DNA of 64,000 nt from assembly GCF_005863245.1 (NCBI RefSeq), contig NZ_VBUT01000005.1, positions 248,001-312,000 on the forward strand, written 5' to 3'. Below, piece by piece: positions 1 through 9,260 of the stretch (position 1 is its first letter; each line of letters opens with the position of its first letter). Position numbers and translations under genes: made by a program. Under the pieces are notes generated by a model. The model searched no databases. It was given only the letters and a program-made list of their open reading frames with translations, and was not told the DNA's origin. This stretch comes from Nocardia cyriacigeorgica (lineage in GTDB: Bacteria > Actinomycetota > Actinomycetes > Mycobacteriales > Mycobacteriaceae).

Positions 1-148
1 CTTCGAGGAGCTGTACGCCGCAGGCGCGGCCGCGATCTTCCCGCCCGGCACCGTGATCGCCGACGCCGCCATCGACCTGCTGAAGAAGCTGGCCGCCGAA
101 CTCGGGCACGAGATCGGCGCCTCGGCCGAGGCAGACAGCGCCGAATGA
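1..148 (+). CDS. mutB: Methylmalonyl-CoA mutase large subunit, C-terminal end (partial)
   Basis: Only the last 48 codons are in the window, read from base 2 and ending at the TGA at 146-148. The segment [15 protein letters not shown] resembles the end of the C-terminal cobalamin-binding domain of methylmalonyl-CoA mutase, the adenosylcobalamin enzyme that interconverts methylmalonyl-CoA and succinyl-CoA in propionate breakdown. The stop overlaps the ATG of the next gene (ATGA), and that gene encodes the mutase chaperone MeaB, which strongly supports the call. Which paralogue this is cannot be judged from 48 residues. Confidence 0.85.
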   Translation, partial: FEELYAAGAAAIFPPGTVIADAAIDLLKKLAAELGHEIGASAEADSAE

Positions 149-1140
149 CCAAGCGCGTCATCGATGTCGACGCGCTCGCCCAGGCGGTCCGCCGTAACGA
201 GCGGGCCGCTGTGGCGCGGGCGATCACCCTGGTCGAATCGACCCGCGCCGATCATCGGGAACTGGCGCAGCAGCTGCTGCTGCGGTTGACCCCGTCCACC
301 GGTGCGGTGACCTCGAACCGGGTCGGCATCACCGGTGTACCGGGCGTCGGCAAGTCGACCTTCATCGACGCGCTCGGCATATACCTGATCGAGCAGGGCC
401 ATCGGGTCGCGGTGCTGGCCGTCGACCCGTCCTCGACCAGGACCGGCGGCTCCATCCTCGGTGACAAGACCAGGATGGCGCGGCTGTCGGTGCGCGACGA
501 GGCGTTCATCCGGCCCTCGCCGACGGCGGGCACGCTCGGCGGTGTCGCCAAGGCCACCCGCGAGACGATCGTGCTACTCGAGGCCGCCGGCTACGACGTG
601 ATCCTGGTGGAGACCGTCGGCGTCGGCCAATCCGAGGTGACGGTCGCCAACATGGTCGACGTGTTCTGCTTCCTGACCCTGGCCCGCACCGGAGATCAGT
701 TGCAGGGCATCAAGAAGGGCGTGCTGGAGCTGGCCGATCTGGTGGCGGTGAACAAGGCCGACGGCAAACACGAGATCGAGGCGAAGAAGGCCGCCAGGGA
801 ACTGACCGGGGCGATGCGGTTGATCCATCCGCACGACGCCCTGTGGCGTCCGCCCGTGCTTACCATGAGCGGTCTCGAGGGCATCGGCCTGGAGAAGTTC
901 TGGTCCACGGTCCTCGAACACCGCCGTGTCCTCACCGACGCCGGTGAATTCGACGAGAAGCGCCGCCGCCAGCAAGTGGACTGGACCTGGACCATGGTGC
1001 ACGACCAGCTGCTGCGCCGCCTCGCCGACAACCCGCGGGTGAAGGCGATCCGCGACGACGTGGAAAAGCAGGTCCGCGAGGGCGCGCTCACCGCGGCGCT
1101 GGCCGCCGAGGAACTGCTGCGCGCCTTCGACGAGGGCTGA
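145..1140 (+). CDS. meaB: Methylmalonyl-CoA mutase-associated GTPase MeaB
   Basis: The 331-aa protein has the usual length of the MeaB/ArgK G3E GTPase family. The Walker A motif GVPGVGKST lies at residues 64-72, a Walker B/switch segment [14 protein letters not shown] at 151-164 and the guanine-specificity motif NKAD at 203-206. MeaB proteins protect methylmalonyl-CoA mutase and gate delivery of adenosylcobalamin to it, using GTP hydrolysis in the cytoplasm. The start codon overlaps the mutase stop by four bases, so the two are translationally coupled. The C-terminal helical dimerisation arm of the family also appears to be present. Nothing is missing or unusual. Confidence 0.97.
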   Translation: MTKRVIDVDALAQAVRRNERAAVARAITLVESTRADHRELAQQLLLRLTPSTGAVTSNRVGITGVPGVGKSTFIDALGIYLIEQGHRVAVLAVDPSSTRTGGSILGDKTRMARLSVRDEAFIRPSPTAGTLGGVAKATRETIVLLEAAGYDVILVETVGVGQSEVTVANMVDVFCFLTLARTGDQLQGIKKGVLELADLVAVNKADGKHEIEAKKAARELTGAMRLIHPHDALWRPPVLTMSGLEGIGLEKFWSTVLEHRRVLTDAGEFDEKRRRQQVDWTWTMVHDQLLRRLADNPRVKAIRDDVEKQVREGALTAALAAEELLRAFDEG

Positions 1141-1146
1141 TCGCGG

Positions 1147-2034
1147 TCAGCCCAGCGGCAGGTCGAACAGCCGCGCCGCGTTGTCGTGGCAGACGGCGCG
1201 CAGCCAGTCATCGCCCAGGTCGAGCCGTTCCAGGGCGGTGATCGCGTGGTGGTACGGGTAGGGGATGTTCGGGAAGTCGCTGCCGAACAGGATGCGGTCG
1301 CCGAGGTCGCGCAGGCGCGGGCGGTCGGCGGCGGGGAAGGGAATCTCTTCCTCGGTGAAGTCGGTGAAGGCCATGGTGGTGTCCAGGCACATGCCGGGGT
1401 AGCGGTCGGCCAGGTCCATGAACTCGGCGTACTCGGGCATGCCCATGTGCGCGACGATCAGCCGTAGGCCGGGGTGGCGGTGCAGCAACTCCGCGATGGG
1501 GCCCGGGCCGGTGAATTCGCCGGGCGCGGGGCCGGATCCGCAATGGATGACGATCGGGGTGCGGGACTCGGCGAGCACGCCCCACACCGGGTCGAGCAGC
1601 GGATCGAGCGGCGAATACGCACCGACCTGGATGTGCGCCTTGAATACCTGCGCACCCTGCTCGATCGCGGTGCTGACGTATTCGGCGGCGCCGGGTTCCG
1701 GGTAGAAGGTGGCCGTGTGCAGGCAGTCGGGGGTCTCGGCGGCGAACTCGGCGGTCCAGGAGTTGAGCCAGGCCGCCATCTGCGGCTTGTGCGGATACAC
1801 CAGCGCCGTGAACGCGCGAACACCGAAGCCGCGCAACGTCTTCAACCGCACCGCCTGATCGTCGCGGTAGGCGATGGGCCACTCGCGTCCGGTGAGCGGG
1901 CCCGCGGAATCGAAATACGCCCACACCTTGCGCATCACCTGATCCGGCATGAAATGGGTGTGCACGTCGACGAGCGCGGGCAGGCCTAGCCTGGCGCGGA
2001 ACTCGGTGAGATAGCCGACGGTGTCGTCGGTCAT
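1147..2034 (-). CDS. Amidohydrolase (TIM-barrel metal-dependent hydrolase)
   Basis: The 295-aa protein has the amidohydrolase-2 pattern: an early VDVHTHF metal-binding motif (His25, His27), a central HMGMPEYAEF-type strand end and a late FGSDFPNIPY motif whose Asp is the expected metal ligand. Members act as decarboxylases or C-N/C-O hydrolases on small aromatic or lactone substrates, and the substrate cannot be read from sequence. It is the second gene of a two-gene unit: its start overlaps the stop of the nucleoside hydrolase gene by four bases (ATGA at 2031-2034). That coupling hints at a salvage or catabolic role for the pair. It is convergent with meaB, with six bases between the stops. 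Confidence 0.88.
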   Translation of the reverse strand: MTDDTVGYLTEFRARLGLPALVDVHTHFMPDQVMRKVWAYFDSAGPLTGREWPIAYRDDQAVRLKTLRGFGVRAFTALVYPHKPQMAAWLNSWTAEFAAETPDCLHTATFYPEPGAAEYVSTAIEQGAQVFKAHIQVGAYSPLDPLLDPVWGVLAESRTPIVIHCGSGPAPGEFTGPGPIAELLHRHPGLRLIVAHMGMPEYAEFMDLADRYPGMCLDTTMAFTDFTEEEIPFPAADRPRLRDLGDRILFGSDFPNIPYPYHHAITALERLDLGDDWLRAVCHDNAARLFDLPLG

Positions 2035-3104
2035 GGCGCCTCCTGCGCGTTCACGGGAATCAGACCGGCCCCCGGCGGGTACACCGCGGCCGCGAAATCA
2101 CCGACGCGGCTGATCAGCCGGTCGAAGAACAGCTCGGGATCGGTCCCGACGACGATGTCGGCGTTGGGTTCTCGCCCCCACATGCCCGCCCAGTCGGCCA
2201 CCGTGGTGGCCCGGGTGAGGGTGCCGGTCAGTTCGACGTCGACCGTCGCGGGCCTGGTGCGGGCCAGCGCCGGGTCGAGGGCGACGGCGGCGGCGAACGG
2301 ATCGTGCATATGCGCCAGGTACCCGAGGTTGTAGGAGTGGTGGAAGTCGAAGTAGAAGCGCACCGCATCGGTCAGGTGGCGGATGATCGGGTTGCTGGTG
2401 GCCGACCTCGCGTCCGGCGGATCGGCCGGTGAAACCCGCTCGGCCGGCATACTTCCCGCCCGTTCGGCCAGCCGCGTCAGGTGCTCGGGCCGCATCTCGA
2501 TGGTTTCGGTGATGTCGAGCGCGCAGATCAGGGGGCGCCGGTCCGGCGGTGCGGCGGAGAAGGCGTCGAAGACCTCTTTGGCGGCCTCGGGATCGACATG
2601 CACATTCCACTCGGTGGTCGGGGTGGTGTTGCCCGGATGGTTGAACGCGCCGCCCATCACGACCAGCCGGCGCAGCAGCCGCGGCAGCGCGGGTTCGCGG
2701 CGCAGCGCCAGGGCCAGATTGGTGAGCGGTCCGGTGCACAGCCCGACGATCTCCCCGGGATGTTCGCGGGCCAGATCCACCCACAGATCGGGGGCATGGC
2801 GGCCGGACACCTGCCGTGTCGGCGCCGGAAGCTCCGCGTAGCCGACGCCCTGCGGGCCGTGCGTGTCCTCGGTGGTGCGCAAGGCGATGACCAGCGGTTC
2901 GGCGGATCCGAGCGCCACCTCGATCTCGGGTGCGCGGCACAGCTCGAGCCAGGCGAGATTGTTGACCGCGACCTGGTCGGCGCCGACATTGCCCGCGGTC
3001 GACACGATGCCGAGGATCTGCGCCTCGGGACTGGCCAGCAGGTACAGCAGCGCCAGCGAGTCGTCCACCCCGGTATCGACGTCAACGATGATCTTCTGCC
3101 GCAC
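2031..3104 (-). CDS. Inosine/uridine-preferring nucleoside hydrolase
   Basis: The N-terminal sequence DVDTGVDD (Asp8, Asp10, Asp14, Asp15) is the calcium-binding signature of nucleoside hydrolases, which cleave the N-glycosidic bond of ribonucleosides. NVHVDPEAA, with the Asn and Asp of the sugar-binding site, and a late HMHDP motif fit the same fold. At 357 residues it is somewhat longer than the typical 310-330. The chosen start is a GTG at 3104 with only a weak upstream AGG. Which base is preferred cannot be told. It leads a unit with the downstream amidohydrolase, which starts inside its stop codon. Confidence 0.93.
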   Translation of the reverse strand: MRQKIIVDVDTGVDDSLALLYLLASPEAQILGIVSTAGNVGADQVAVNNLAWLELCRAPEIEVALGSAEPLVIALRTTEDTHGPQGVGYAELPAPTRQVSGRHAPDLWVDLAREHPGEIVGLCTGPLTNLALALRREPALPRLLRRLVVMGGAFNHPGNTTPTTEWNVHVDPEAAKEVFDAFSAAPPDRRPLICALDITETIEMRPEHLTRLAERAGSMPAERVSPADPPDARSATSNPIIRHLTDAVRFYFDFHHSYNLGYLAHMHDPFAAAVALDPALARTRPATVDVELTGTLTRATTVADWAGMWGREPNADIVVGTDPELFFDRLISRVGDFAAAVYPPGAGLIPVNAQEAP

Positions 3105-3247
3105 GGTCCGAGCCTATCGAGCGCGGACGTGCCGGTGGCGGCCCGGGCTCGAGCGTGCCCGCTGCTGGAGCGGGCAGCATCGGTCCGCCACGGGTCGCGG
3201 CCCGAGGGCGCAGGTGCGCTGCCCAGCGCGATCGGTCGCGGACACGA

Positions 3248-4600
3248 TCACACCCGCCGCAGCGGCGCCGGATGCGACCAGGCCGCCCGGTCGCATCCGT
3301 AGCGGCGCGCGGGTGCCGGGTAGTCGGGGTATTCGGCGAGGGCGGGGGTGGCGGTGGTGATGTTGCCGTGGGTGACGGCGCAGTGCGGATCCGGTTCGGT
3401 GGCCGCCGGATGCCGGAGGGTGCGTTCGGGGGCGGCGAGCAGCCAGGAGGCGGTGCGCGCCAACGACACCCGCACATCGCGGCCGAGACCGTCGGCGGCG
3501 CGGGCGACGAGCGCGTCGATCACGCCGGCGGCGAGCAGATATCCCGAGGCGTGGTCGAGGGCCTGGGCAGGTAGCGCGCTGGGCACCGACGGTGCACCTT
3601 CGATGATGGCGATGCCAGTCGCGGCCTGCACGATGCTGTCGAAGCCACGACGCCCGCCCCACGGACCGAACTCGCCCCAGGCGCTGACCCTGCCGTGCAC
3701 CAGGCCCGGCCGGATCGTCAGCCCGGCGTGTTCGAGCGCACCGGGCCGATAACCGGTCACCAGCACATCGGCGGTGTCGAGCAGGGCGTCGATTCGCGCG
3801 CGATCGCGGCCCAGATCCAGCACGGTGGTGCGTTTGCCCTGGCAGGTATCGCGGAACTGCCACGGGATCTCCGGCAGACCGGGCGGGTCGATCCGCAGCA
3901 CGTCGGCGCCGAGCAGGGCCAGGGTGCGGGTGGCGACCGGACCGGCGATCACCCTGGTCATATCGAGCACCCGGATACCGCGCAGCGGCTGGAACGGCGT
4001 CGCACCGTCGGGGAGGCCGAGGCCGCGCGCGTCGGCGCGGGCGGTCGTGGCGACCAGCGGGCCGGCCGCCGCGGCCCTGGCCTGCGGGGTGGCCGCCCAT
4101 TCGCGTTCGGTGCGCACCCGCACCGCGATGGCACCGGTGGCGGCGGCCGCGTCCTCGATATCGGCGGCGCGGCTCATCGCGATCTGCGCGACGGCGAGGT
4201 CGACCGGTGCATCGGCGGGCAGGTGCAACGCGGCCAGCAACCGCGCGCGGTGATGCGGATAGTTGGCGTGGGTGCGGACCCAGCCGTCGAAGGTCGGGAA
4301 GAAGCCGGACAGGTCGGCGAACATCGCGACCGCCGCACCGTCGACGCGCAGCAGCCGCTCACTGGCGAAGGCGGCCGCGATCCGCCGCGGATCGATGCGG
4401 TGGTGCACCGGATCGAGGCCGTGCACGCGCCGCAACCGGTTCGCCGCCGCGATGACAGCGCCGATCGAACCCGAGGCGAGTCCCGCTACCGGCAGCGCCG
4501 CGGCCAGCGTCGCACCGAATTCCGGTGCGGGCGGCACGTACCGATCATCGATCCCGATGCCATCCTGGTAATCACGGACCAGCCGCTCGTGCACGCTCAC
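3248..4600 (-). CDS. CaiB/BaiF family (class III) CoA transferase
   Basis: The central segment GIRVLDMTRVIAGPVATRTL followed by LGADVLRIDPP is the signature of the CaiB/BaiF family, which moves CoA between carboxylic acids. The region RRGFDSIVQAATG carries the expected catalytic Asp. At 450 residues it exceeds the standard about 400 because roughly 190 residues precede the canonical N-terminal strand. That N-terminal half looks like a degenerate second family domain, as seen in some actinobacterial members. Start is a GTG at 4600 without a strong ribosome site. The acyl substrate is unknown. A 143-bp gap separates it from the nucleoside hydrolase. Confidence 0.9.
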   Translation of the reverse strand: MSVHERLVRDYQDGIGIDDRYVPPAPEFGATLAAALPVAGLASGSIGAVIAAANRLRRVHGLDPVHHRIDPRRIAAAFASERLLRVDGAAVAMFADLSGFFPTFDGWVRTHANYPHHRARLLAALHLPADAPVDLAVAQIAMSRAADIEDAAAATGAIAVRVRTEREWAATPQARAAAAGPLVATTARADARGLGLPDGATPFQPLRGIRVLDMTRVIAGPVATRTLALLGADVLRIDPPGLPEIPWQFRDTCQGKRTTVLDLGRDRARIDALLDTADVLVTGYRPGALEHAGLTIRPGLVHGRVSAWGEFGPWGGRRGFDSIVQAATGIAIIEGAPSVPSALPAQALDHASGYLLAAGVIDALVARAADGLGRDVRVSLARTASWLLAAPERTLRHPAATEPDPHCAVTHGNITTATPALAEYPDYPAPARRYGCDRAAWSHPAPLRRV

Positions 4601-4675
4601 CGCATCCAGCGTAATAGTCCGCGGCGCACCCGGATTCCGACGTGAGCAGAACCATTCGACCCGCCCACCCCGGGA

Positions 4676-6121
4676 TCACCAGGGGGACGGCCGGTAGTCC
4701 TTGAGGAAGCAGCCGAACAGGTCGTTGCCCTGCTCGCCCTGCACGATCGGGTCGTAGACGCGGGCGGCGCCGTCGACCAGATCCAGCGGCGCGCGGAAGC
4801 CCTCATCGGCCAGCCGCATCTTGGTGTAGTGCGGGCGTTCGTCGGTGATCCAGCCGGTGTCGACGGCGGTCATCAGAATCGAGTCGGTCTCGAACATCTC
4901 GCGGGCACTGGTGCGGGTCAACATGTTCAACGCCGCCTTGGCCATATTCGTGTGCGGATGCCCCGCACCCTTGTAGGCGCGGCTGAACTGGCCCTCCATC
5001 GCCGAGACATTGACGATGTACTTGCGCCTGGCCTGCGCCGCGGCCATCGCCGGACGCAACCGCGACACCAGGATGAACGGCGCGACCGAATTGCACAGCT
5101 GCACCTCGAGCAGCTCGGTCGGATCGACCTCGCCGACGGTCTGCACCCAGCTGTTGGTGTGCGCGAGATCGGGCACCAGTCCACCGGCATCGATGGCGAT
5201 ACCGCGTGAGATGCGTTCGGGGGTGGCCGAACCCGCCACCAACGCCAGCTCGGCCACATCCTCGGCGGACAGCGTCGGAGTCAGCGAGGCGGTGAGCGCG
5301 CTGGGGTGGGCCTGCATGGTCTTGCCGAAGGTCACCACATCGGGCAGCTCACCGGCGGGCAGCGGCATGGATTCGGCCTCGACCAGCGCGCTGTAGGCCC
5401 CGGCCGAGCGCCGCACGGTCTGCGCGGCATTGTTGATCAGGATGTCGAGCGGGCCCTGCGCGGCGACGTCGTCGGCCAGGGCCACCACCTGCGCCGGATC
5501 CCGCAGATCGATGCCGACGATGCGGACCCGGTGCAGCCAGTCGGCGCTGTCGGGCTGGGCGGCGAAACGGCGGATCGCGTCATTGGGGAAGCGGGTGGTG
5601 ATGGTGGTGTGCGCGCCGTCGCGCAGCAGCCGCAGCGCGATGTACATGCCGATCTTGGCGCGGCCACCGGTGAGCAGCGCCCGACGGCCGGTGAGATCGG
5701 TGCGGGCGTCGCGGCGGGCGTGGCTGTCGGCGGCGCAGTCCGGGCACAGCTGGTGGTAGAACGCGTCGACCCGGGTGTAGCGCTCCTTGCAGATGTAGCA
5801 GGGACGCGGCCGGATCAGAGTGCCCGCGGTGGCGCCGGTGGCGCTGGAGCTGATCGGGATGCCCGCGGTCTCGTCGTCGATGCGCTGCGGCGAACCGGTC
5901 GCCGTGGCCGCGACCACCGCACGGTCGGCGGAGGAGACCGCCTGCCTGGCCTCGGCGCGACGGCGCTGCTTGAGCTTTTTGAACATATGCCCGACAGCGC
6001 GCTGCACGGCCACCGAATCCGGATGATCCTTGTCGAGCTGTCCGGCCTGCTCCAGGACCCGCAAACAGGTGGCGAGCGCGTCCGGATCGATCGTGGTTTC
6101 GGCCATCGGAGCTGGGATCAT
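4676..6121 (-). CDS. Divergent SDR protein with N-terminal zinc-ribbon-like segment
   Basis: This 481-aa protein has about 130 N-terminal residues with two CxxC pairs (CYIC and CPDC, roughly residues 107-127) that resemble a zinc ribbon, followed by a Rossmann SDR domain with TGGRAKIG for the cofactor phosphates and NNAAQ. The usual catalytic YxxxK reads TNMAK, with Lys at about 395 and Thr at about 391, so the catalytic tyrosine is absent. The motif sits in HPHTNMAKAALNML, which I recognise as typical of a divergent SDR subgroup also found in eukaryotes. It is longer than a classical SDR (about 250 aa). Start could be ATG 6121 or ATG 6106; neither has a good ribosome site. Function unknown. 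Confidence 0.8.
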   Translation of the reverse strand: MIPAPMAETTIDPDALATCLRVLEQAGQLDKDHPDSVAVQRAVGHMFKKLKQRRRAEARQAVSSADRAVVAATATGSPQRIDDETAGIPISSSATGATAGTLIRPRPCYICKERYTRVDAFYHQLCPDCAADSHARRDARTDLTGRRALLTGGRAKIGMYIALRLLRDGAHTTITTRFPNDAIRRFAAQPDSADWLHRVRIVGIDLRDPAQVVALADDVAAQGPLDILINNAAQTVRRSAGAYSALVEAESMPLPAGELPDVVTFGKTMQAHPSALTASLTPTLSAEDVAELALVAGSATPERISRGIAIDAGGLVPDLAHTNSWVQTVGEVDPTELLEVQLCNSVAPFILVSRLRPAMAAAQARRKYIVNVSAMEGQFSRAYKGAGHPHTNMAKAALNMLTRTSAREMFETDSILMTAVDTGWITDERPHYTKMRLADEGFRAPLDLVDGAARVYDPIVQGEQGNDLFGCFLKDYRPSPW

Positions 6122-6217
6122 CCTTCATGAGCGTGGCGAGTGTCGCGCCCATTGTCGCAAACCGCCTCCGGTGACCGGCCCCTCACCTCCGCCCGCGACC
6201 GCCCCGCGCGCCCCGGT

Positions 6218-7615
6218 TCAGTCGCGCAGCGCGGCCATCGTGGACTTGGCGGACTCGGTCAGCTTGTCGATGACCTCCGATTCCGGCAGCACCTTCGCCG
6301 TAGTCCTGGACGAGGACGAGGACGAGGTGGACACATACTGCGACCAGGTGAAGTACCCGATCACCCAGCCGTCGCGGACCCGGAGGGTGACCGTGGGGGA
6401 TGTATCGCCGGGCGTGCTCGGCTCGATGGCCACCCACGCCTCGTCGCCAATGCCCGAGATCTCCTCTTTCCGGCCTTCGCCGCTGGTTTCCGGATTCGTC
6501 ATCCTCCAGGTGTCGAAGCCCGCAGTGAATTCTGGGCTCGGGTCGCTTTTCTTGTGGATGGTGACGCTGGAGTACATGCTCGCGTCCTGGTAATCGTCCT
6601 CGTCGACACCCTGCGGGAGGAAACGCTGCGCACAGAACATGGTGTCGCGGGCGGGGTGCTCGGTGCCCTCGAAATCCGGGTACGACCGCTTGCCGCTCGA
6701 GTCCTTGGTGGAGACCGTGTAGCCGGCCTCCGTGAACGGTGCAGTGTCGACGACATCGCAGAAATCGTCGGAGTAGGCATAGCCGCGCAGGTCAGGCTCG
6801 CCCGGCGCGACACCGGAGGAAGCGCTGCCGCCGCCGAAGCCGCCGAACGCGAGCACCGCGGCGCCCCACACTGCCGAGGCGAGGACGACGCCGCCGAGCC
6901 CCCACAACCAGCCTTTGCCCGCGAGCCCCGGCGATGACGGGCCGCTGGGGCCGAACGCGGCGTGGGGCTGGGCGACACCGGGACCGCCCGGCCCGCCCTG
7001 ACCGAATGCGGACGGGAAGTTCTGGCCCTGTGCGGCGAATCCCTGACCCTGCGCCCCGAATCCCTGGCCTTGGGCGAAGCTCTGGTCTTGTGCTGCGAAC
7101 TGCTGGCCCTGCGGTGCGGACTGGCCTTCGGCTGCGAAGTTCTGGCCCTGAGGGAAGCCCTGGCTCTGCGGTGCGAACCCCTGGCCGTGGCCGGGAAATC
7201 CCTGACCCGGTGCCGCGAAGCCCTGCTGTCCGAAGTTCTGATCCTGCGGTGGGAACCCCTGAGCCGGGGCGGCGAACCCTTGGCCCGGGGCGAAACCGTG
7301 GTTGCCTGCGAAGCCTTGATCCTGGGGTCCAGCGCCCTGCCCAGCGCCGGGCTGGGCGTATCCCGGCCCGGATTGCTGCTGCGGCGCGAAGCCGGGCTGC
7401 GCGTAGCCCTGCCCGGGCGGCGGTGCGGCCGCCAACCCGCCCTGCGGCTGATCGAAGGACCGCAGCAGTGTCGGATCCTGCTGCGGATCCGGCGAATTCG
7501 GCTGCCGCAGAATCGTCGGATCCGAGGGCGCCACGGGCTGTGCGGCATCGCCCGTGGACTGGGGCTGATCACCTTGCGCGCCCGGCTGATTCGAAGAGTC
7601 CCCCGATGTCGTCAT
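6218..7615 (-). CDS. Membrane-anchored protein with Gln/Gly/Phe-rich cytoplasmic arm
   Basis: Starting at the ATG at 7615 gives 465 residues; the upstream in-frame extension has non-coding character. Residues 1-230 are low complexity, with repeated GF/QGF units between about 70 and 206. A single transmembrane helix follows at about 235-258. The rest, about 205 residues, should be extracytoplasmic, with Cys in DDFCDVVD and MFCAQRF that may pair and a Ser run near the C-terminus. The topology resembles exported sensor-like proteins of Nocardia and Mycobacterium, but I recognise no named domain. It is monocistronic, with 96 bp between its stop and the upstream SDR start. Confidence 0.75.
   Translation of the reverse strand: MTTSGDSSNQPGAQGDQPQSTGDAAQPVAPSDPTILRQPNSPDPQQDPTLLRSFDQPQGGLAAAPPPGQGYAQPGFAPQQQSGPGYAQPGAGQGAGPQDQGFAGNHGFAPGQGFAAPAQGFPPQDQNFGQQGFAAPGQGFPGHGQGFAPQSQGFPQGQNFAAEGQSAPQGQQFAAQDQSFAQGQGFGAQGQGFAAQGQNFPSAFGQGGPGGPGVAQPHAAFGPSGPSSPGLAGKGWLWGLGGVVLASAVWGAAVLAFGGFGGGSASSGVAPGEPDLRGYAYSDDFCDVVDTAPFTEAGYTVSTKDSSGKRSYPDFEGTEHPARDTMFCAQRFLPQGVDEDDYQDASMYSSVTIHKKSDPSPEFTAGFDTWRMTNPETSGEGRKEEISGIGDEAWVAIEPSTPGDTSPTVTLRVRDGWVIGYFTWSQYVSTSSSSSSRTTAKVLPESEVIDKLTESAKSTMAALRD
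6998..7408 (-). repeat. FG-like low-complexity repeat in the 6218-7615 gene
   Basis: Codons for residues about 70-206 encode an irregular tandem repeat with Phe or Tyr roughly every six to eight residues, in units such as GQGFAAPAQGF, NFGQQGFAAPG and GQGFPGHGQGF. Gln, Gly, Ala and Pro fill the gaps and there are almost no charges. The DNA repeats around CAGGG(A/C)TTC in the gene's own direction. Length variation between strains would be expected for such an array. Confidence 0.75.
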
Positions 7616-8066
7616 GGCGGGGAACGTACCATTGCGGCTCCCTGACCGGCCATTCGAACCGCGTGCCAGACGCCGCGACGGCCTTCCAGCCAGATGAGCG
7701 GCACGGCCGACCCTGGCGGCGGCGATCGTCGCGTGCACCGTGCCGTTGGTGCACAGGACAGCCGCACCGGTCACCCGCGATGGTGGACTGCCCGCGACAT
7801 CGGCGCGCAGCCGCTGCGGCGCGGGGATAGCGGGCGACACTTACCGGTCGGTGAGCCCGGCGGGCCCACGGCCGCTGCGGCTCGACCGGGCGGGGTCTCC
7901 TGCCGTCGTCGATCAGCCGGGCGGGACCACTGCCGCTGCGGGGCAATGGGTGATGGCGCTGCCGCTGTCGACGTCGCGGTTGCTATGCCGCGGCCGATCG
8001 ACCACGCAGGGTGCACGCCGCCGCGGATCGATTCGGGTTTGCGGCTGGAAACCGGGCCGGCCGCTC
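7616..8066. other. 451-bp stretch without a supported gene
   Basis: Open frames on both strands cross this gap but none has a ribosome site, a recognisable domain or the codon pattern of its neighbours. It should contain the promoter of the minus-strand membrane protein starting at 7615 and the transcription end of the gene stopping at 8067. I see no clear hairpin terminator. Confidence 0.4.
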
Positions 8067-9260
8067 TTACCCGGCCCGTAATGCTTCGGCCAGGCGCGCG
8101 CGGCCGGAGGCGTGCCCATCGCCGGCGTCGGAACCGGGGCGATTCCCGCTTCCTGCTGTGCTGTCTGCCGATTCGGCCATGACCGGCAGGGCGGACAACC
8201 GCCGGCGTTGCTCGTCGGGCAGCGCGGTGGCCAGCGGAATCACGGCCTCCCACTGGTCGGCGGCCCCGGCGCGGCGCAGCAGATCGTCGAGCCGGTCGTC
8301 GGGTTCGGCGGCGATCCGGGTGGCGACGAAAGCCAACGGTTGCGGGGGCAGATATTCGGTGAGCGGCAGCAGATCCAGCCACAGGCCGTCGCGCAGAGCG
8401 ATGTCGACGCAGGCGGCGAGGAACCGCTCGTCGTGCACGGCGGGCCTGGACGCGAGCGCCGCGAGGGTGGTGGCGTTCATGGCGCGGGTGACCGGAAGGA
8501 GAGTGGCCAGCGCATCGAGTTCGTAGGCGGCGCGGACGAGGCCGTCGAGGACCTCGTCGCCGAGCTCGGCGCAGATATCGCCGAGCCGGGCCTTGTTCGC
8601 GTCGTTCACGGTGGCGAGCAGGTCCAGGCCCTGCGCCCACAGCTGCTCGGTATGCGCGGCGCGGATGATGCCGGGCAGCCGGTCGGCCACGATCTCCATC
8701 AAGGTGTCGATCGATCGCTTGTCCTCCATGAGGAAACCGATCCGCAGCAGGTCGGCGTCGCCGGTGACGGCGGCGGCCGCGCGCAACGACGGCTCGGGCA
8801 CCACGCCGACGAAACGGCCCATGGTGACGTGCTCGTCGCGAGCCAGCAGCTCGGTCGCGACCGCCGCCACCTGCCGCGGCGGGACCTGCGCGATCACCGC
8901 GGCGGTGCGCCGCGGATCCAGCGCTATCGCCGCCTCGGCCAGGAACGGCGCGGGCAGGGCCGCCGCGATCTCCACCGCGCGCCGCGGCTCGACCGAGGCG
9001 GCGACCGCCGCGCACAGCACCGGTCCGAAGGCGCGCGCGGCGACCTTCGCGCTGATCGCCACCGGCACCAGATTGGCCGCCGCGGCGACCTTCGCGAGTT
9101 TGGACCGGTCGCGGTCGAACAGCATGTCGGTGCTGCGGTCGCGGAATTCGCGGATCGCCTCCGGCGGCAGGTCGAGGAGAAAGCCGAGCTGTTCGGTCGG
9201 CACGCCGAGCAGCCGGGCCAGCTTCGTCGTCTCGGCGAGCGCGAGCAGATGGTTGCTCAC
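8067..9260 (-). CDS. Helical-repeat protein of unknown function
   Basis: The 397-aa protein is almost entirely helical by composition. It contains repeated units of the type EIAAALPAPFLAEAAIALD followed by RTAAVIAQVPPRQVAAVATE, which recall the helical N-terminal domain of MgtE-like magnesium transporters or HEAT-like repeats. There is no membrane segment and no catalytic motif. The last 40 residues are Ser/Gly-rich and probably disordered. It starts with GTG at 9260, overlapping the stop of the 71-aa gene upstream (GTGA), so the two are translationally coupled. I do not recognise a function. A scaffold or adaptor role is only a guess. Confidence 0.8.
   Translation of the reverse strand: MSNHLLALAETTKLARLLGVPTEQLGFLLDLPPEAIREFRDRSTDMLFDRDRSKLAKVAAAANLVPVAISAKVAARAFGPVLCAAVAASVEPRRAVEIAAALPAPFLAEAAIALDPRRTAAVIAQVPPRQVAAVATELLARDEHVTMGRFVGVVPEPSLRAAAAVTGDADLLRIGFLMEDKRSIDTLMEIVADRLPGIIRAAHTEQLWAQGLDLLATVNDANKARLGDICAELGDEVLDGLVRAAYELDALATLLPVTRAMNATTLAALASRPAVHDERFLAACVDIALRDGLWLDLLPLTEYLPPQPLAFVATRIAAEPDDRLDDLLRRAGAADQWEAVIPLATALPDEQRRRLSALPVMAESADSTAGSGNRPGSDAGDGHASGRARLAEALRAG

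Noticed and set aside
7694..8182. Open frames on both strands in the 7.6-8.1 kb gap
   Set aside because: None has a ribosome site or protein-like pattern, and the longest overlaps the 3' end of the real minus-strand gene.
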